Assembly (NCBI RefSeq): GCF_047302405.1
Contig: NZ_CP154853.1
Coordinates: 3,534,001-3,598,000 of the forward strand
Reading direction: 5' to 3'
Length of the DNA: 64,000 nucleotides
Source: Alkalihalobacillus sp047302405
Lineage (GTDB): Bacteria > Bacillota > Bacilli > Bacillales > Bacillaceae_D
Part shown: one piece after another, positions 53,668-61,625 of the stretch
How positions within the stretch are numbered: the first letter of the stretch is position 1
Layout: every line of letters begins with the position of its first letter
Program-made: the position numbers and the translations under genes
Notes under the pieces: model-generated
Told to the model about the DNA's origin: nothing
What the model saw: only the letters and a program-made list of their open reading frames with translations
The model's database searches: none

Positions 53668-54210
53668 TCAATTGTTATACTCCTCCTTCAGCAACCCGTA
53701 CACATAATGATCGACAAAGCGATCATATAAAAACTCTCCACTTCGAATACAGCCTTCTTTCTGAAACCCTAATCTTTCCGCAATAGCTTGACTTTTCTTG
53801 TTACCAGTTGCTGCTCTTATTTCGACTCGATTGAGAACGAGCTCCTCAAAACAATATTTGATCACAGCATGACAGCAATCCGTCATTAATCCGTTTCCTA
53901 CATACTTATGGCCCAACCAATAACCAATCGATGTTGTTTTGTTGGGCCAATTAATCTCATGTAGCCCTATTACACCAGCTAAAGAACCTTTATACCAAAT
54001 ACCCGCTTGAAATCCATTATTTTGACCAAGTTGTTTTAATGAGCTTTCAATAAAACCCTTTGAATCGTTCACTTCTTTTATATAATCAACCCAAGGTAAC
54101 CATTCTCTTAGATGTTCCTTTGAATCCTTCGTTAGTTGAAACAAACTCTCAGCATGCCTTACCTCAAATAAACGTAACATTGTATCTTCATTCACTTTAT
54201 AATAAAACAT
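53668..54210 (-). CDS. GNAT acetyltransferase, RimJ/RimL type
   Basis: A 180-residue acetyltransferase: N-terminal LRLFEVRHAESLFQLTKDSKEHLREWLPWVD, then GVIGLHEINWPNKTTSIGYWLGHKYVGNGLMTDCCHAVI (acetyl-CoA binding) and NRVEIRAATGNKKSQAIAERLGFQKEG (RimL signature). Possible targets are ribosomal-protein N-termini or small molecules. It follows the nucleotidyltransferase gene by 18 bases, so probably an operon; both are of a type found among antibiotic-modifying enzymes, but resistance cannot be claimed. Confidence 0.9.
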   Translation of the reverse strand: MFYYKVNEDTMLRLFEVRHAESLFQLTKDSKEHLREWLPWVDYIKEVNDSKGFIESSLKQLGQNNGFQAGIWYKGSLAGVIGLHEINWPNKTTSIGYWLGHKYVGNGLMTDCCHAVIKYCFEELVLNRVEIRAATGNKKSQAIAERLGFQKEGCIRSGEFLYDRFVDHYVYGLLKEEYNN

Positions 54211-54228
54211 CGCTTCCCCAACCTTTCT

Positions 54229-54996
54229 CTATGTATCTAATTGTTCAATCATAAACCGAATAAAACGTCTAGATTGCGATTCCTTTAATAAATTCGCTTC
54301 AATCCAACTTAACTCCATTTTTAAGAGCCGAACAAGTAAGGCAACTCCCTTCTGATGGTTAGTCGGAGTCATATTATTTAATATATCTTCCAGTTTTTCA
54401 GATACCTCTATAGGTAATGACCGCTGTAATGTCTTTATTCCTAATTGAGCACGATTTGGCTCATAACGATGTAACAAAATCTTTGCAAGGTTAGGCATAG
54501 CGAAGTTCAACATTTCAATTGCCCAAAAATCATTTCCTCTTTTTCTTGCTTTACTATATTGAAACAAAAACCAAGCGAGATCATAAGTATGTGTATCAAA
54601 TTCATCTTCAGATAAAAGTAAATTCTGGTCCTCTTTAAAAGGTTTTAATCGATTATCAGGATCATAAATAACTTTAAAATAATCCTTCTTCTTAAACGTG
54701 GTTTCCGTTACAGTAAATAAATCGACATGCAAAAGGTTATCATATACAACAATTACTTGCGGAGCGATAATAAATAAATCCTCATAAAACAAGATTTCTC
54801 TATACTTACCAAGGTGCTGCATTCGACGGGTAAGAAACTCTTCTACTTCCGTATCTTCTACCAAACAATAAAGGTCGACATCGGATTGTTCATCGAATTC
54901 TCCTCTTCCAATGGATCCCTTCACAAAGATAGCTTTTACTGCACTGTCTTTCTTTAAACTTTTTGAAATAGCTTCAACTGCATCTAATTGCCTCAT
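54229..54996 (-). CDS. Nucleotidyltransferase-domain protein
   Basis: A 255-residue protein whose N-terminal pol-beta-type nucleotidyltransferase domain shows GSIGRGEFDEQSDVDLYCLV (GS...R...SDxDL) near residues 27-45 with the two catalytic Asp. The remainder is helical with AWFLFQYSKARKRGNDFWAIEMLN, as in aminoglycoside-nucleotidyltransferase-like proteins. Substrate unknown. SD AAAGGGGGATAGG. First gene of a pair with the GNAT. Confidence 0.85.
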   Translation of the reverse strand: MRQLDAVEAISKSLKKDSAVKAIFVKGSIGRGEFDEQSDVDLYCLVEDTEVEEFLTRRMQHLGKYREILFYEDLFIIAPQVIVVYDNLLHVDLFTVTETTFKKKDYFKVIYDPDNRLKPFKEDQNLLLSEDEFDTHTYDLAWFLFQYSKARKRGNDFWAIEMLNFAMPNLAKILLHRYEPNRAQLGIKTLQRSLPIEVSEKLEDILNNMTPTNHQKGVALLVRLLKMELSWIEANLLKESQSRRFIRFMIEQLDT

Positions 54997-55229
54997 ATCC
55001 TATCCCCCTTTAAAAAAAGATATTACGTCAGAATACTATTTCTTTTATGAATAATCAATATATTTTTTTCGTGGCATATTCTAATATTATTACTAAGCAT
55101 ACAAATGATTAAGGCTACAGCCGCACACTCCGTATTTATTAAGAAAAAAAAATCCATAAATTCAACTTCTTCATAAAGAAGTTCTCCAAAAGGTCTTAAA
55201 AGATTTTAATCATAAAACATACTAAGATT

Positions 55230-55275
55230 AGTGGGTAAGATCATCGACGGATGATTTTACCCACTATTTTTCTTT
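55230..55275 (+). terminator. Long terminator-like hairpin upstream of the IS110 transposase
   Basis: AGTGGGTAAGATCATC (55230-55245) pairs with GATGATTTTACCCACT (55250-55265) over 16 positions (one G-T), followed by ATTTTTCTTTT. There is no plus-strand gene between the YfcC terminator and here. It may shield the IS or end a small RNA. Confidence 0.7.
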
Positions 55276-55284
55276 TAGGAGTAT

Positions 55285-55450
55285 AGTGAGAGGTGAAAGA
55301 AAGCTCGACCAAAGCCTCAGGGATTCAGAATCCGGAAATCAAACCGAGCTTCTTCACTTTCATTACTGAATCAGTTTTAAGTATGTTGGGGCCATTGAGC
55401 TCGTGTATAGGAAATGGGAATCGGAATGAATAAGTGAAGAACTTTCAACT
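55285..55450 (+). ncRNA. Candidate bridge RNA of the IS110 element
   Basis: Leader region with two stem-loops: AAGCTCG (55301-55307) / CGAGCTT (55345-55351), extended outward by GAGGTGAAAG pairing with CTTCACTTTC, and enclosing a small GGATT/AATCC hairpin; then CCATT (55392-55396) / AATGG (55413-55417). A structured RNA from the 5' non-coding end of IS110 elements is known to bridge target and donor DNA through two loops; this layout is consistent, but loop-to-target complementarity was not demonstrated. Confidence 0.45.
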
Positions 55451-55473
55451 TTCGTATGAAAAGAGGAGAAAAC

Positions 55474-56691
55474 ATGGAATTTGTAACTGCTTTAGATGTT
55501 TCAATGGGGAGAAGTTATGTCGTCATCTATCAAAATCAAACATGCATTTATGAACAAGAGATTGCCCATAATCTTAAAGGGTTTCAACAGCTGCTCCATC
55601 AAATTCAAAGCCTCCCTGGGAAGGTGACAGTGGTTTTCGAATCCACAGGTATTTACTCAAAGCCGGTTGAAACATTTTGCCAAAAGAATGCACTGCCTTA
55701 TTGTCTCTTAAACCCCTTGGCAGCTAAAAAGCAACTCGAACAAAATACACTCAGAAGTTGGAAGACGGACAAGCACGATGCACATATGTTAGCTCAATCT
55801 CACACCCATCACAGAAGAGAAGAAAAGATCCATCCATCGGATGTCTATCAAAATCTGCGTGATTTCTCTCGCTTTTATCAAGAAATAGAGGAACAAATTA
55901 AACGTATGCGTATGTACTTACACAATGCCCTGCATATGAGTTTTCCAGAGCTTGAACAGTTCTTCTCAAATAGACTCACCCCATACGCGTTAACACTGAT
56001 TGAACTGTTCCCTCACCCTGATCTTGTTTTAGGTTCCAGTATTACAAAGATTAAGGATCTTTTAGTGAATCACACGAAGAAAAAAATATCACAGGAACGA
56101 GCGAAACAAAAAGCCATAACCATTATGGAGTACGCACAATCATCGTATCCAGCTGTGCCGTCCAACAGTGTTCAAACTCAAAAAGTACAGTACTATGCAC
56201 GTCAGCTACTTCACCTATTAGAAGAAAAAGAACACGTGTCCCGAGCGATGATTGCAGAAGCTAAAACCCTTCCTGAATTCGAACGGCTCATCAGCTTTCC
56301 TGGTATCGGTGAGATAAGTGCTGCCCTGCTCATGGGGGAACTAGGTGATGTATCCCGCTTCTCCACCCATAAACAAGTGAATGCCTTTGTTGGAATTGAT
56401 ATTCGAAGATATCAATCAGGTAAATATCATGGACAGGACCATATCAATAAACGCGGAAATCCCAAAGGGAGAAAGATTTTATATATAATTATCCGAAACA
56501 TGATTCGCCAACAAAAGGCAGCTCCCAATCACATTGTCGATTACTATTACAAATTAAAAAAGCAACCTACCCCCAAGAAGGACAAGGTTGCCATTGTCGC
56601 TTGTATGAACAAGCTTATAAAGTGTATTCATTCCATGGTTAGAAATGATACAAAGTACGATTACTCGCACGCGGTCTCAACGGACCAATAA
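55474..56691 (+). CDS. IS110-family transposase
   Basis: A 405-residue transposase with N-terminal RuvC-like DEDD domain (Asp in TALDVSMG, Glu in VVFESTGIY, Asp residues in WKTDKHDAHML), a helical middle, and the C-terminal Transposase_20 domain (FPGIGEISAALLMGELGDVSRF, then YQSGK with the presumed Ser nucleophile, and HINKRGNPKGRKIL). Full length, no frameshift. ATG at 55474 with AGAGGAG; an ATG six codons earlier lacks an SD. It is the only complete mobile-element gene of the window. Confidence 0.95.
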   Translation: MEFVTALDVSMGRSYVVIYQNQTCIYEQEIAHNLKGFQQLLHQIQSLPGKVTVVFESTGIYSKPVETFCQKNALPYCLLNPLAAKKQLEQNTLRSWKTDKHDAHMLAQSHTHHRREEKIHPSDVYQNLRDFSRFYQEIEEQIKRMRMYLHNALHMSFPELEQFFSNRLTPYALTLIELFPHPDLVLGSSITKIKDLLVNHTKKKISQERAKQKAITIMEYAQSSYPAVPSNSVQTQKVQYYARQLLHLLEEKEHVSRAMIAEAKTLPEFERLISFPGIGEISAALLMGELGDVSRFSTHKQVNAFVGIDIRRYQSGKYHGQDHINKRGNPKGRKILYIIIRNMIRQQKAAPNHIVDYYYKLKKQPTPKKDKVAIVACMNKLIKCIHSMVRNDTKYDYSHAVSTDQ

Positions 56692-56708
56692 AAGTATTAT
56701 ATCACATG

Positions 56709-56748
56709 AACCTCATTTTAAATGAACTAGACTTGAGGTTTATTTCTT
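56709..56748 (+). terminator. Terminator after the IS110 transposase
   Basis: AACCTCA (56709-56715) / TGAGGTT (56734-56740) around 18 bases, followed by TATTTCTT; moderate. Confidence 0.6.
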
Positions 56749-56856
56749 ATGCCTAATCATACGTAGTCGTACTAGAAAATAAAATAAGTAGTATCCTCCT
56801 ACGTTAGATTACCCAACAAAAAGTCTAATTTTATTCAGTTGATCAGCAAGTGCTTT

Positions 56857-56895
56857 TTAATTTCTGCAGGGCCCTCCGGGCCCTGCAGAAATTAA
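56857..56895. repeat. Perfect 18-bp GC-core hairpin
   Basis: TTAATTTCTGCAGGGCCC and its exact complement flank the loop TCC. Neither strand has a clear T tract after it (TTTT precedes it on plus), so it is not a classical terminator. It lies six bases beyond the end of the truncated gene on the minus strand. Confidence 0.8.
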
Positions 56896-56900
56896 TTACC

Positions 56901-57101
56901 TTAACCTACATGGATCAGAAACCCCTTGACTAAACGTAGGAAAGAGGCTGGAACAAAACTAACTCCTCGAGCCCGTAACCCTTCTGCTTTTTCTAGATTA
57001 CGAACACTAACAGCTAATTGGTTTACTGGTATCTTCTTTAATAAAGTCTCGACAATTTTAAAACCTAATTTTCCTGTTGCTCCTGTAACTAACATTTTCA
57101 T
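56901..57101 (-). pseudogene. Truncated NAD(P)-binding (NmrA/QorB-like) protein gene
   Basis: The first ~45 residues (MKMLVTGATGKLGFKIVETLL ... VSVRNLEKAEGLRARGV in two blocks) are a normal NmrA/QorB-like Rossmann start with GATGKLG. Then the frame runs into GAGGCTGGAACAAAACT (plus strand 56944-56960), the end of the dispersed repeat, and stops 66 residues after this start, against ~280 for the family. A broken remnant. Confidence 0.75.
56944..56960. repeat. Terminal fragment of the dispersed intergenic repeat
   Basis: GAGGCTGGAACAAAACT corresponds to the complement of the right ends at 35798-35815 and 59290-59308 (TTTTGTCCCAGCTTC and TTTTATCCCAGCCTC). It coincides with the truncation point of the NmrA-like gene. 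Confidence 0.6.
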
Positions 57102-57191
57102 ATATGATTTCCCCAATATATTTTTCATTTTATCAGTCTAGAATAAGTGAATTTCCACAAAGAACATATAGGCTAAGCACTGATTCTGGTA

Positions 57192-57599
57192 TTAAACTTC
57201 TCGTTTATGCCCAAATAGCTTCCGATCCAATGCAAGTAGTTGGCTCCCACTAATAACAAGTGCAGCTGCCATTGCCAATAAAACGATATCTAACTCATAA
57301 CCTGCTGCTTCAGCTCCTAGGAAACCAAGTGGTAATTTCACAGTAAAGATCGCACCTAGCATTATAAAACCAATTAACGCTGAGGTCATTCTAGTTCCAA
57401 TCCCTACTATTAAGGCAATTCCACCAAGAAGTTCAATGAATGCAACAACATAACCTAAGAAGCCCATAAGACCAATACTTTCAAACCATCCTGCTACATT
57501 ACCAAGTCCCATTTGAAATTTAGCTATACCATGGATTAAAAAAGTTACTCCTAAGACTACTCGAATAATGAATAAACTCACTTCATATTTTTGGACCAT
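57192..57599 (-). CDS. catD: DoxX family membrane protein (CatD-like)
   Basis: A 135-residue membrane protein with four helices; RVVLGVTFLIHGIAKFQMG, FVAFIELLGGIALIVGIGTR and the FIMLGAIFTVKLP segment are classical DoxX. In B. subtilis the DoxX protein CatD is encoded with the dioxygenase CatE and controlled by MarR/DUF24 repressors YodB and CatR; here a CatE-like gene is next upstream and an HxlR-type gene is divergent. Role in detoxification of quinones/catechols is inferred from this. Confidence 0.85.
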   Translation of the reverse strand: MVQKYEVSLFIIRVVLGVTFLIHGIAKFQMGLGNVAGWFESIGLMGFLGYVVAFIELLGGIALIVGIGTRMTSALIGFIMLGAIFTVKLPLGFLGAEAAGYELDIVLLAMAAALVISGSQLLALDRKLFGHKREV

Positions 57600-57731
57600 T
57601 ATTCATTCTCCTCTATGATTTTTTTAATTTAATTAACTTTCTAGCCTTCTAATTTTGGGGTTATTGTAGTATAAATCCCAATTTCAATTGCTATTTTTTT
57701 AATACTTTCTTTCTCATGCATAAACCCCTTG

Positions 57732-58586
57732 CTACTTTTTCACGATTAAGCGTATACGGTTTCCTGATGGATCTGTTGTAATCGAAGAACCATTTTCTTC
57801 TGTAACAGATGCCCCAATTCCCTTCAATTGTGCAATCATTTTATTTTTCTTTTCCTCACTTGAAAGCATTAAGGTAAATGATTCTAAACCAACACTATTA
57901 CGAGGAGGTGCAGATGCCCCGACACCATTCCAAGTATTTAAACCTATATGATGATGGTATTTGCCATCCGAAATAAAAAGTGCCTGATTACCGAATTGAT
58001 TTACGACTTCAAATCCAAGCCCCTTAATATAAAACTCTTCTGTCTTGCTTAATTCCGATACATGCAAATGGATATGGCCCATAGTCGTTTCAATCGGAAG
58101 ACCTTTCCACAACTGCTCATTTCCTATAGATAAAAGATCAGGAAAATTCAATGGATCAACGGTCATTTCTACCTCCTTATCCTTCCAATTCCATTCGGAG
58201 GGATCCCGGTCTACATAGATTTCAATTCCGTTTCCATCTGGGTCAGATAAATAGAGAGCTTCACTTACAAGATGATCAGAAGAACCGAACTGTAACCCTA
58301 TTTTCACAAAATGTTGTACTATATTGGCTAAATCAGTTCGCTTAGGCAGAAGAAGTGCAAAGTGATATAACCCCGTCGTTCTTTCTTGTTTTGCAACTAC
58401 ATGCTCTGGTTGTTCCACTGATAATAAAGCTGTTTTTCCATCCGCACTAAATGTAGCAGTTCTTGACGTTTGTTCAAGCACCTTAAAGCCAATGACTTCT
58501 TTATAAAAGGCGATAGAACGCTCTAAATTTTGTATCTTTAAATTTACCTGACCGACAAATGTAATAGGTCCACGATGAAAATTCAT
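57732..58586 (-). CDS. catE: Glyoxalase/extradiol dioxygenase (CatE-like catechol-2,3-dioxygenase)
   Basis: A 284-residue protein of two vicinal-oxygen-chelate modules (residues 5-135 and 165-284). Likely metal ligands are His in FVGQVNLKIQN-type and MGHIHLHVSEL regions, GLYHFALLL, KYHHHIGLNTW, and Glu in GNGIEIYVDR. Length and domain arrangement fit CatE. It would cleave catechols. SD TTAGGAGGCAG. Divergent from the HxlR gene over 165 bases that contain a TTAC-GTAA dyad. Confidence 0.88.
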   Translation of the reverse strand: MNFHRGPITFVGQVNLKIQNLERSIAFYKEVIGFKVLEQTSRTATFSADGKTALLSVEQPEHVVAKQERTTGLYHFALLLPKRTDLANIVQHFVKIGLQFGSSDHLVSEALYLSDPDGNGIEIYVDRDPSEWNWKDKEVEMTVDPLNFPDLLSIGNEQLWKGLPIETTMGHIHLHVSELSKTEEFYIKGLGFEVVNQFGNQALFISDGKYHHHIGLNTWNGVGASAPPRNSVGLESFTLMLSSEEKKNKMIAQLKGIGASVTEENGSSITTDPSGNRIRLIVKK

Positions 58587-58631
58587 TTTAGCTGCCTCCT
58601 AATGAATCATCAAAAACATTTTGTTAGTTTA

Positions 58632-58644
58632 TTACTTTATGTAA
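58632..58644. promoter_or_regulatory. Candidate HxlR/CatR-type operator between catE and the regulator
   Basis: TTACTTTATGTAA is a perfect 4-bp-arm dyad (TTAC-N5-GTAA), followed by GTTAGTA. It lies 46 bases before catE and in the shared divergent promoter region, as known for YodB/CatR boxes; exact match to a published box was not tested. Confidence 0.45.
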
Positions 58645-58750
58645 GTTAGTATATTATTATAAATAGAAGTAGTCAAGTAACTTTATGATAAAAGGTAATT
58701 CAATTATTTCTCTAAGCAGTTTATACTATATAAATAAGGAGTTGATTTAA

Positions 58751-59059
58751 TTGGATAAGTCGATTTGTCCTAGATTTGAAAAAGCGATGGGTTTTTTGAG
58801 CCAAAGATGGACAGGTTTAATCATTTACCAGCTTCTATCTGGTCCACAACGTTTTTGCCATATCGAATCATCAATCGGCGTGAGTGGTAGGGTCCTATCA
58901 GAAAGGTTAAAAGTTCTTGAAAACGAAGGTATTGTAAAACGAGAAGTTTTCCCAGTAACTCCAGTTCGAATCGAATATTCATTGACTGAAAAAGGAATTG
59001 CCCTTGAACCTCTCATGCGGGAGATGGAAAATTGGTCACAAAACTGGTTAGAAGTATAA
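58751..59059 (+). CDS. HxlR/DUF24 family redox-sensing regulator (YodB/CatR type)
   Basis: A 102-residue winged-helix regulator. The N-terminal MDKSICPRFEKAMGFLSQRWTGLI has the single Cys at position 6, aligned with the redox-sensing Cys of YodB/CatR; the wHTH IGVSGRVLSERLKVLENEGIVKREV follows. It has no other Cys, favouring intermolecular disulfide or S-alkylation by quinones. Start is TTG at 58751, nine bases after AAGGAG. Divergent from catE, which it presumably represses. Confidence 0.9.
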   Translation: MDKSICPRFEKAMGFLSQRWTGLIIYQLLSGPQRFCHIESSIGVSGRVLSERLKVLENEGIVKREVFPVTPVRIEYSLTEKGIALEPLMREMENWSQNWLEV

Positions 59060-59162
59060 TAGTGTAACTATAGGCGATAGATTTGGTAGGATACATTTGT
59101 AAGAAATTTAAAACTGACAATTTGGTTCAGTAATATTTCAAGATTTAATTAAAAGCCTATAA

Positions 59163-59312
59163 AAAGAGGCTCGGAAAAAGAGTTTTTACAAATGAGGAAT
59201 TCGAACTTACTGGTTATTTAGCCTTAGCATGAGCTCTAGAATTAGACTCGCTAAGGTTGTGTATAGTTCGTATTCTCGGTTAAACACTTTAGTTTTATCC
59301 CAGCCTCAATTA
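59163..59312. repeat. Short copy of the dispersed intergenic repeat
   Basis: Ends GAGGCTCGGAAAAAGAGTTT and TTTTATCCCAGCCTCAA are imperfect inverted repeats; CGCTAAGGTTGTGTATAG and TTCGTATTCTCGGTTAAA closely match the right end of the 35-kb copy (CGCTAAGGTTGTATATGG, TTCGTATTCTCAGTTAAA). About 150 bases against about 600, an internal-deletion form. Confidence 0.75.
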
Positions 59313-59392
59313 CTTTTTACAAACGTAATATACTAATCTGTTTACCAGACTTTCGCTTTTTGTTAATCGCTCTCAATTCTCCAATCATACCT

Positions 59393-59710
59393 TTACCATA
59401 TAAACTTTGAAGAATAAAATAGGTAACTTTTATAAAATCTATTTTTTGAATTTTGTAAAAAAATGGGGTTTAAATAAATAAGAGTAAACGATTTAGAAAG
59501 GAAAAAGTGAAAGCTTGAATCTTTTATATGCCATATCTTGTAATAGTCAAGAATAAGACACACTCCCTTCATGAAATCGAACCCGATAATACTATCAATA
59601 TCAAGACCATAATCCATTGAACCCAACTCAACATTGAAGTTTCGGATTGCTAATTCATCATGAATAGCCTCTATAAATGGTCGTTCTGATAATTCTTTGA
59701 GCTTTATCAT
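59393..59710 (-). CDS. Short hypothetical protein or gene fragment (105 aa)
   Basis: The first ~65 residues (MIKLKELSERPFIEAIHDEL, then DYGLDIDSIIGFDFMKGVCL) look like ordinary protein, whereas the C-terminal 40 residues are Phe/Ser/Tyr-rich and look fortuitous. SD weak. It lies next to an IS110 fossil, so it may be a gene truncated by insertion/deletion. No family recognised. Confidence 0.3.
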   Translation of the reverse strand: MIKLKELSERPFIEAIHDELAIRNFNVELGSMDYGLDIDSIIGFDFMKGVCLILDYYKIWHIKDSSFHFFLSKSFTLIYLNPIFLQNSKNRFYKSYLFYSSKFIW

Positions 59711-59744
59711 ACTTTTCTAAGTCCTGTCCATTTTTCTCCCGTTT

Positions 59745-59919
59745 ATTGAGATCATTTCTAGAGGTAGGGAAACAAGTGTATCGATTAGATCTTGATCATT
59801 TGCGGCAGACACGAAGAGGAAAGAAAAAAGCACTCAGTGCCATCGGACACCGAATGCTTACCACCGTCTACTACATACTTTTAAGACACAAACCCTACTA
59901 TGATATAATAGCAACGTAG
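59745..59919 (+). pseudogene. C-terminal remnant of an IS110-family transposase
   Basis: Plus-strand frame ending at TAG 59917-59919 reads RRGKKKALSAIGHRMLTTVY followed by YILLRHKPYYD, the typical IS110/IS116 C-terminal helix (R-G-x-K-x-A-x-x-A-x-x-H-x-x-L). No start codon or upstream domain remains, and it differs from the intact element at 55474, so it is a fossil of another IS. Confidence 0.65.
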
Positions 59920-60055
59920 CCGTATAGACAAAGAATTGAAAAATTTTAAAGTGAATTAAGAAATAAATATTTCTTTAACAAATTGTTGGTAGCACAAAAT
60001 ATGCTATAGGCTATAGGGGTGTTAACCTAAACTGACAACTCTACTGTCTACTTTT

Positions 60056-60796
60056 CTAAGCGTTTTTATTAATTGTACTTAAATATAAGTTTAACGAGTC
60101 TTCTACTTCGTTGGTGACTAACTGAATAAAGTCATCATATTCTTTTAGCATATGAGCTTTATCTAATGCTCCATAATAAGCTATTCGATTTTCTGCTTTA
60201 ATAACAATTGGTGGATAACCATTTTTCATAAGTTCTAAATTTAATAACAAACGTGATGTTCGACCATTTCCATCAATAAATGGGTGAATTCCAACAAAGA
60301 TAGCGTGTAACATAGCCCCGCGAACAACCGGATGCCATTCTTGCGTTTCTGTTTGTTCGTACCAGACCATCATCTGTTCCATCTCTTCTTTGATGAGGAA
60401 GGGAGCCGGCGGTATATGTTTAGCACCCGAAATAAAAACTTGCTGATCCCTATAGACACCAGCATATTCATCATCGATCCCTTTTAACACAAGTCGATGT
60501 AAACTCTTAATTTGCCATTCTGACAAAGGTTCACCTTTTTGTACAATTTCCTCTACAAAGTAAATAGCATCCCGATGATTAATAACTTCCAAGTGTTCAC
60601 GTAGTGTTTTGCCACCAACAGTAATACCTTCTAGTACTACCTTCGTTTCGTTAATAGTTAACGTGTTTCCTTCAATTGCATTTGTATTATATGTCCAATC
60701 AAGTAACAGCTTTTCACGTAAACTTTTGACTGTATATTTAGGTAATGGTCGATTAGCATCTAGCAGAGCTTTCTTTTCATTTATTCGTTCGAACAT
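60056..60796 (-). CDS. Fic domain protein (class II, autoinhibited)
   Basis: A 246-residue Fic protein with the complete catalytic motif HPFIDGNGRTSR (about residue 178-189). An N-terminal inhibitory helix motif T-N-A-I-E-G-N (about residue 37-43) fits the (S/T)xxxE(G/N) consensus, so it is a class II, self-inhibited AMPylase-type enzyme. No antitoxin gene is adjacent, in line with internal inhibition. ATG at 60796 preferred over the GTG six codons earlier, with GAGGTGAGG upstream. Target unknown. Confidence 0.92.
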   Translation of the reverse strand: MFERINEKKALLDANRPLPKYTVKSLREKLLLDWTYNTNAIEGNTLTINETKVVLEGITVGGKTLREHLEVINHRDAIYFVEEIVQKGEPLSEWQIKSLHRLVLKGIDDEYAGVYRDQQVFISGAKHIPPAPFLIKEEMEQMMVWYEQTETQEWHPVVRGAMLHAIFVGIHPFIDGNGRTSRLLLNLELMKNGYPPIVIKAENRIAYYGALDKAHMLKEYDDFIQLVTNEVEDSLNLYLSTINKNA

Positions 60797-61040
60797 TGGC
60801 CTCACCTCTCTCACTCAAACATATAATTAAATTTGATTATTTAGTTTCCGAAATGTAAAACTTCATAATATAAAATCTTTAATCGAGTATGTTTGACTCG
60901 TTCGCATCTTATCATTTTCATAAAACCGTTGTTCAATCCTTGTTAGCATAGACTAAACTCCTTCATCAATCTGTAATGACCATCATATGTCATCTAACTT
61001 TATAATTATATATATCTACTGCAATATGCTTTCAGTTCGC

Positions 61041-61304
61041 TCATGACCAACCTGAAGATACCACAAGTATATCCAGATTCAGCGGATTTCCCCACTTAGC
61101 ATTCTGAATATTCATCCAAATAATTATTATTATGAATTCCTTTGGTCCATGTATAACAGTACCTACATACATAGTTGTACATTTTCCTCTTTGTTCCTGA
61201 AGATATTTCTTATAACCTTGCAGAATTCCATCCATAATTGCCTGTCCTATTGTAGAATTCGTCCGGTACTGGGTCATCATGTTGCTCATTAACTTCATAC
61301 GCAC
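61041..61304 (-). pseudogene. Unrecognised short coding remnant (87 codons)
   Basis: The stretch QAIMDGILQGYKKYLQEQRG looks like real protein, while the remainder (EFIIIIIWMNIQ) does not. No good SD and no recognisable family. Possibly the tail of a decayed gene between the Fic gene and groEL. The surrounding 60815-61040 and 61305-61500 show nothing else. Confidence 0.25.
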
Positions 61305-61510
61305 TTTTTATATTATGGTGTACTCTCATTATATATTGATTTAATTTTAAATTAAAGTGAGCCTTTACAAGATTTACTGACCCATTTTAAGTTCAAACTG
61401 CATTTTGCTGAAGCTGACGTCTCTCTCATTCTGAGTATAGACACTTGTGCATTCAAACGATCAAATTAACAAAAATATTTACCTTCATGTGACACAAGTA
61501 ATGAAAAAAA

Positions 61511-61546
61511 AGCCTCCCACAAGTTCAATGAACTCATGAGAAGCCT
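61511..61546 (-). terminator. Intrinsic terminator of groESL
   Basis: Minus strand: GCTTCTCATGAGTTC and GAACTTGTGGGAGGC pair over 15 positions including G-T pairs, followed by eight T. Confidence 0.9.
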
Positions 61547-61625
61547 CCGTTAATATTCTCAATGTTAGCAAACCACTCTAAACTCACTAAAAAATCCTTA
61601 TATACCAAGGGTTAGAGGGGCATTA

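Larger units (their letters stand above)
55230..56748 (+). mobile_element. IS110-family insertion sequence (approximate limits)
   Basis: An intact transposase with a ~200-base structured leader and a terminator downstream. IS110 elements lack terminal inverted repeats and obvious target duplications, so the ends cannot be defined by inspection; limits given are from the upstream hairpin to the downstream terminator. Confidence 0.65.
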
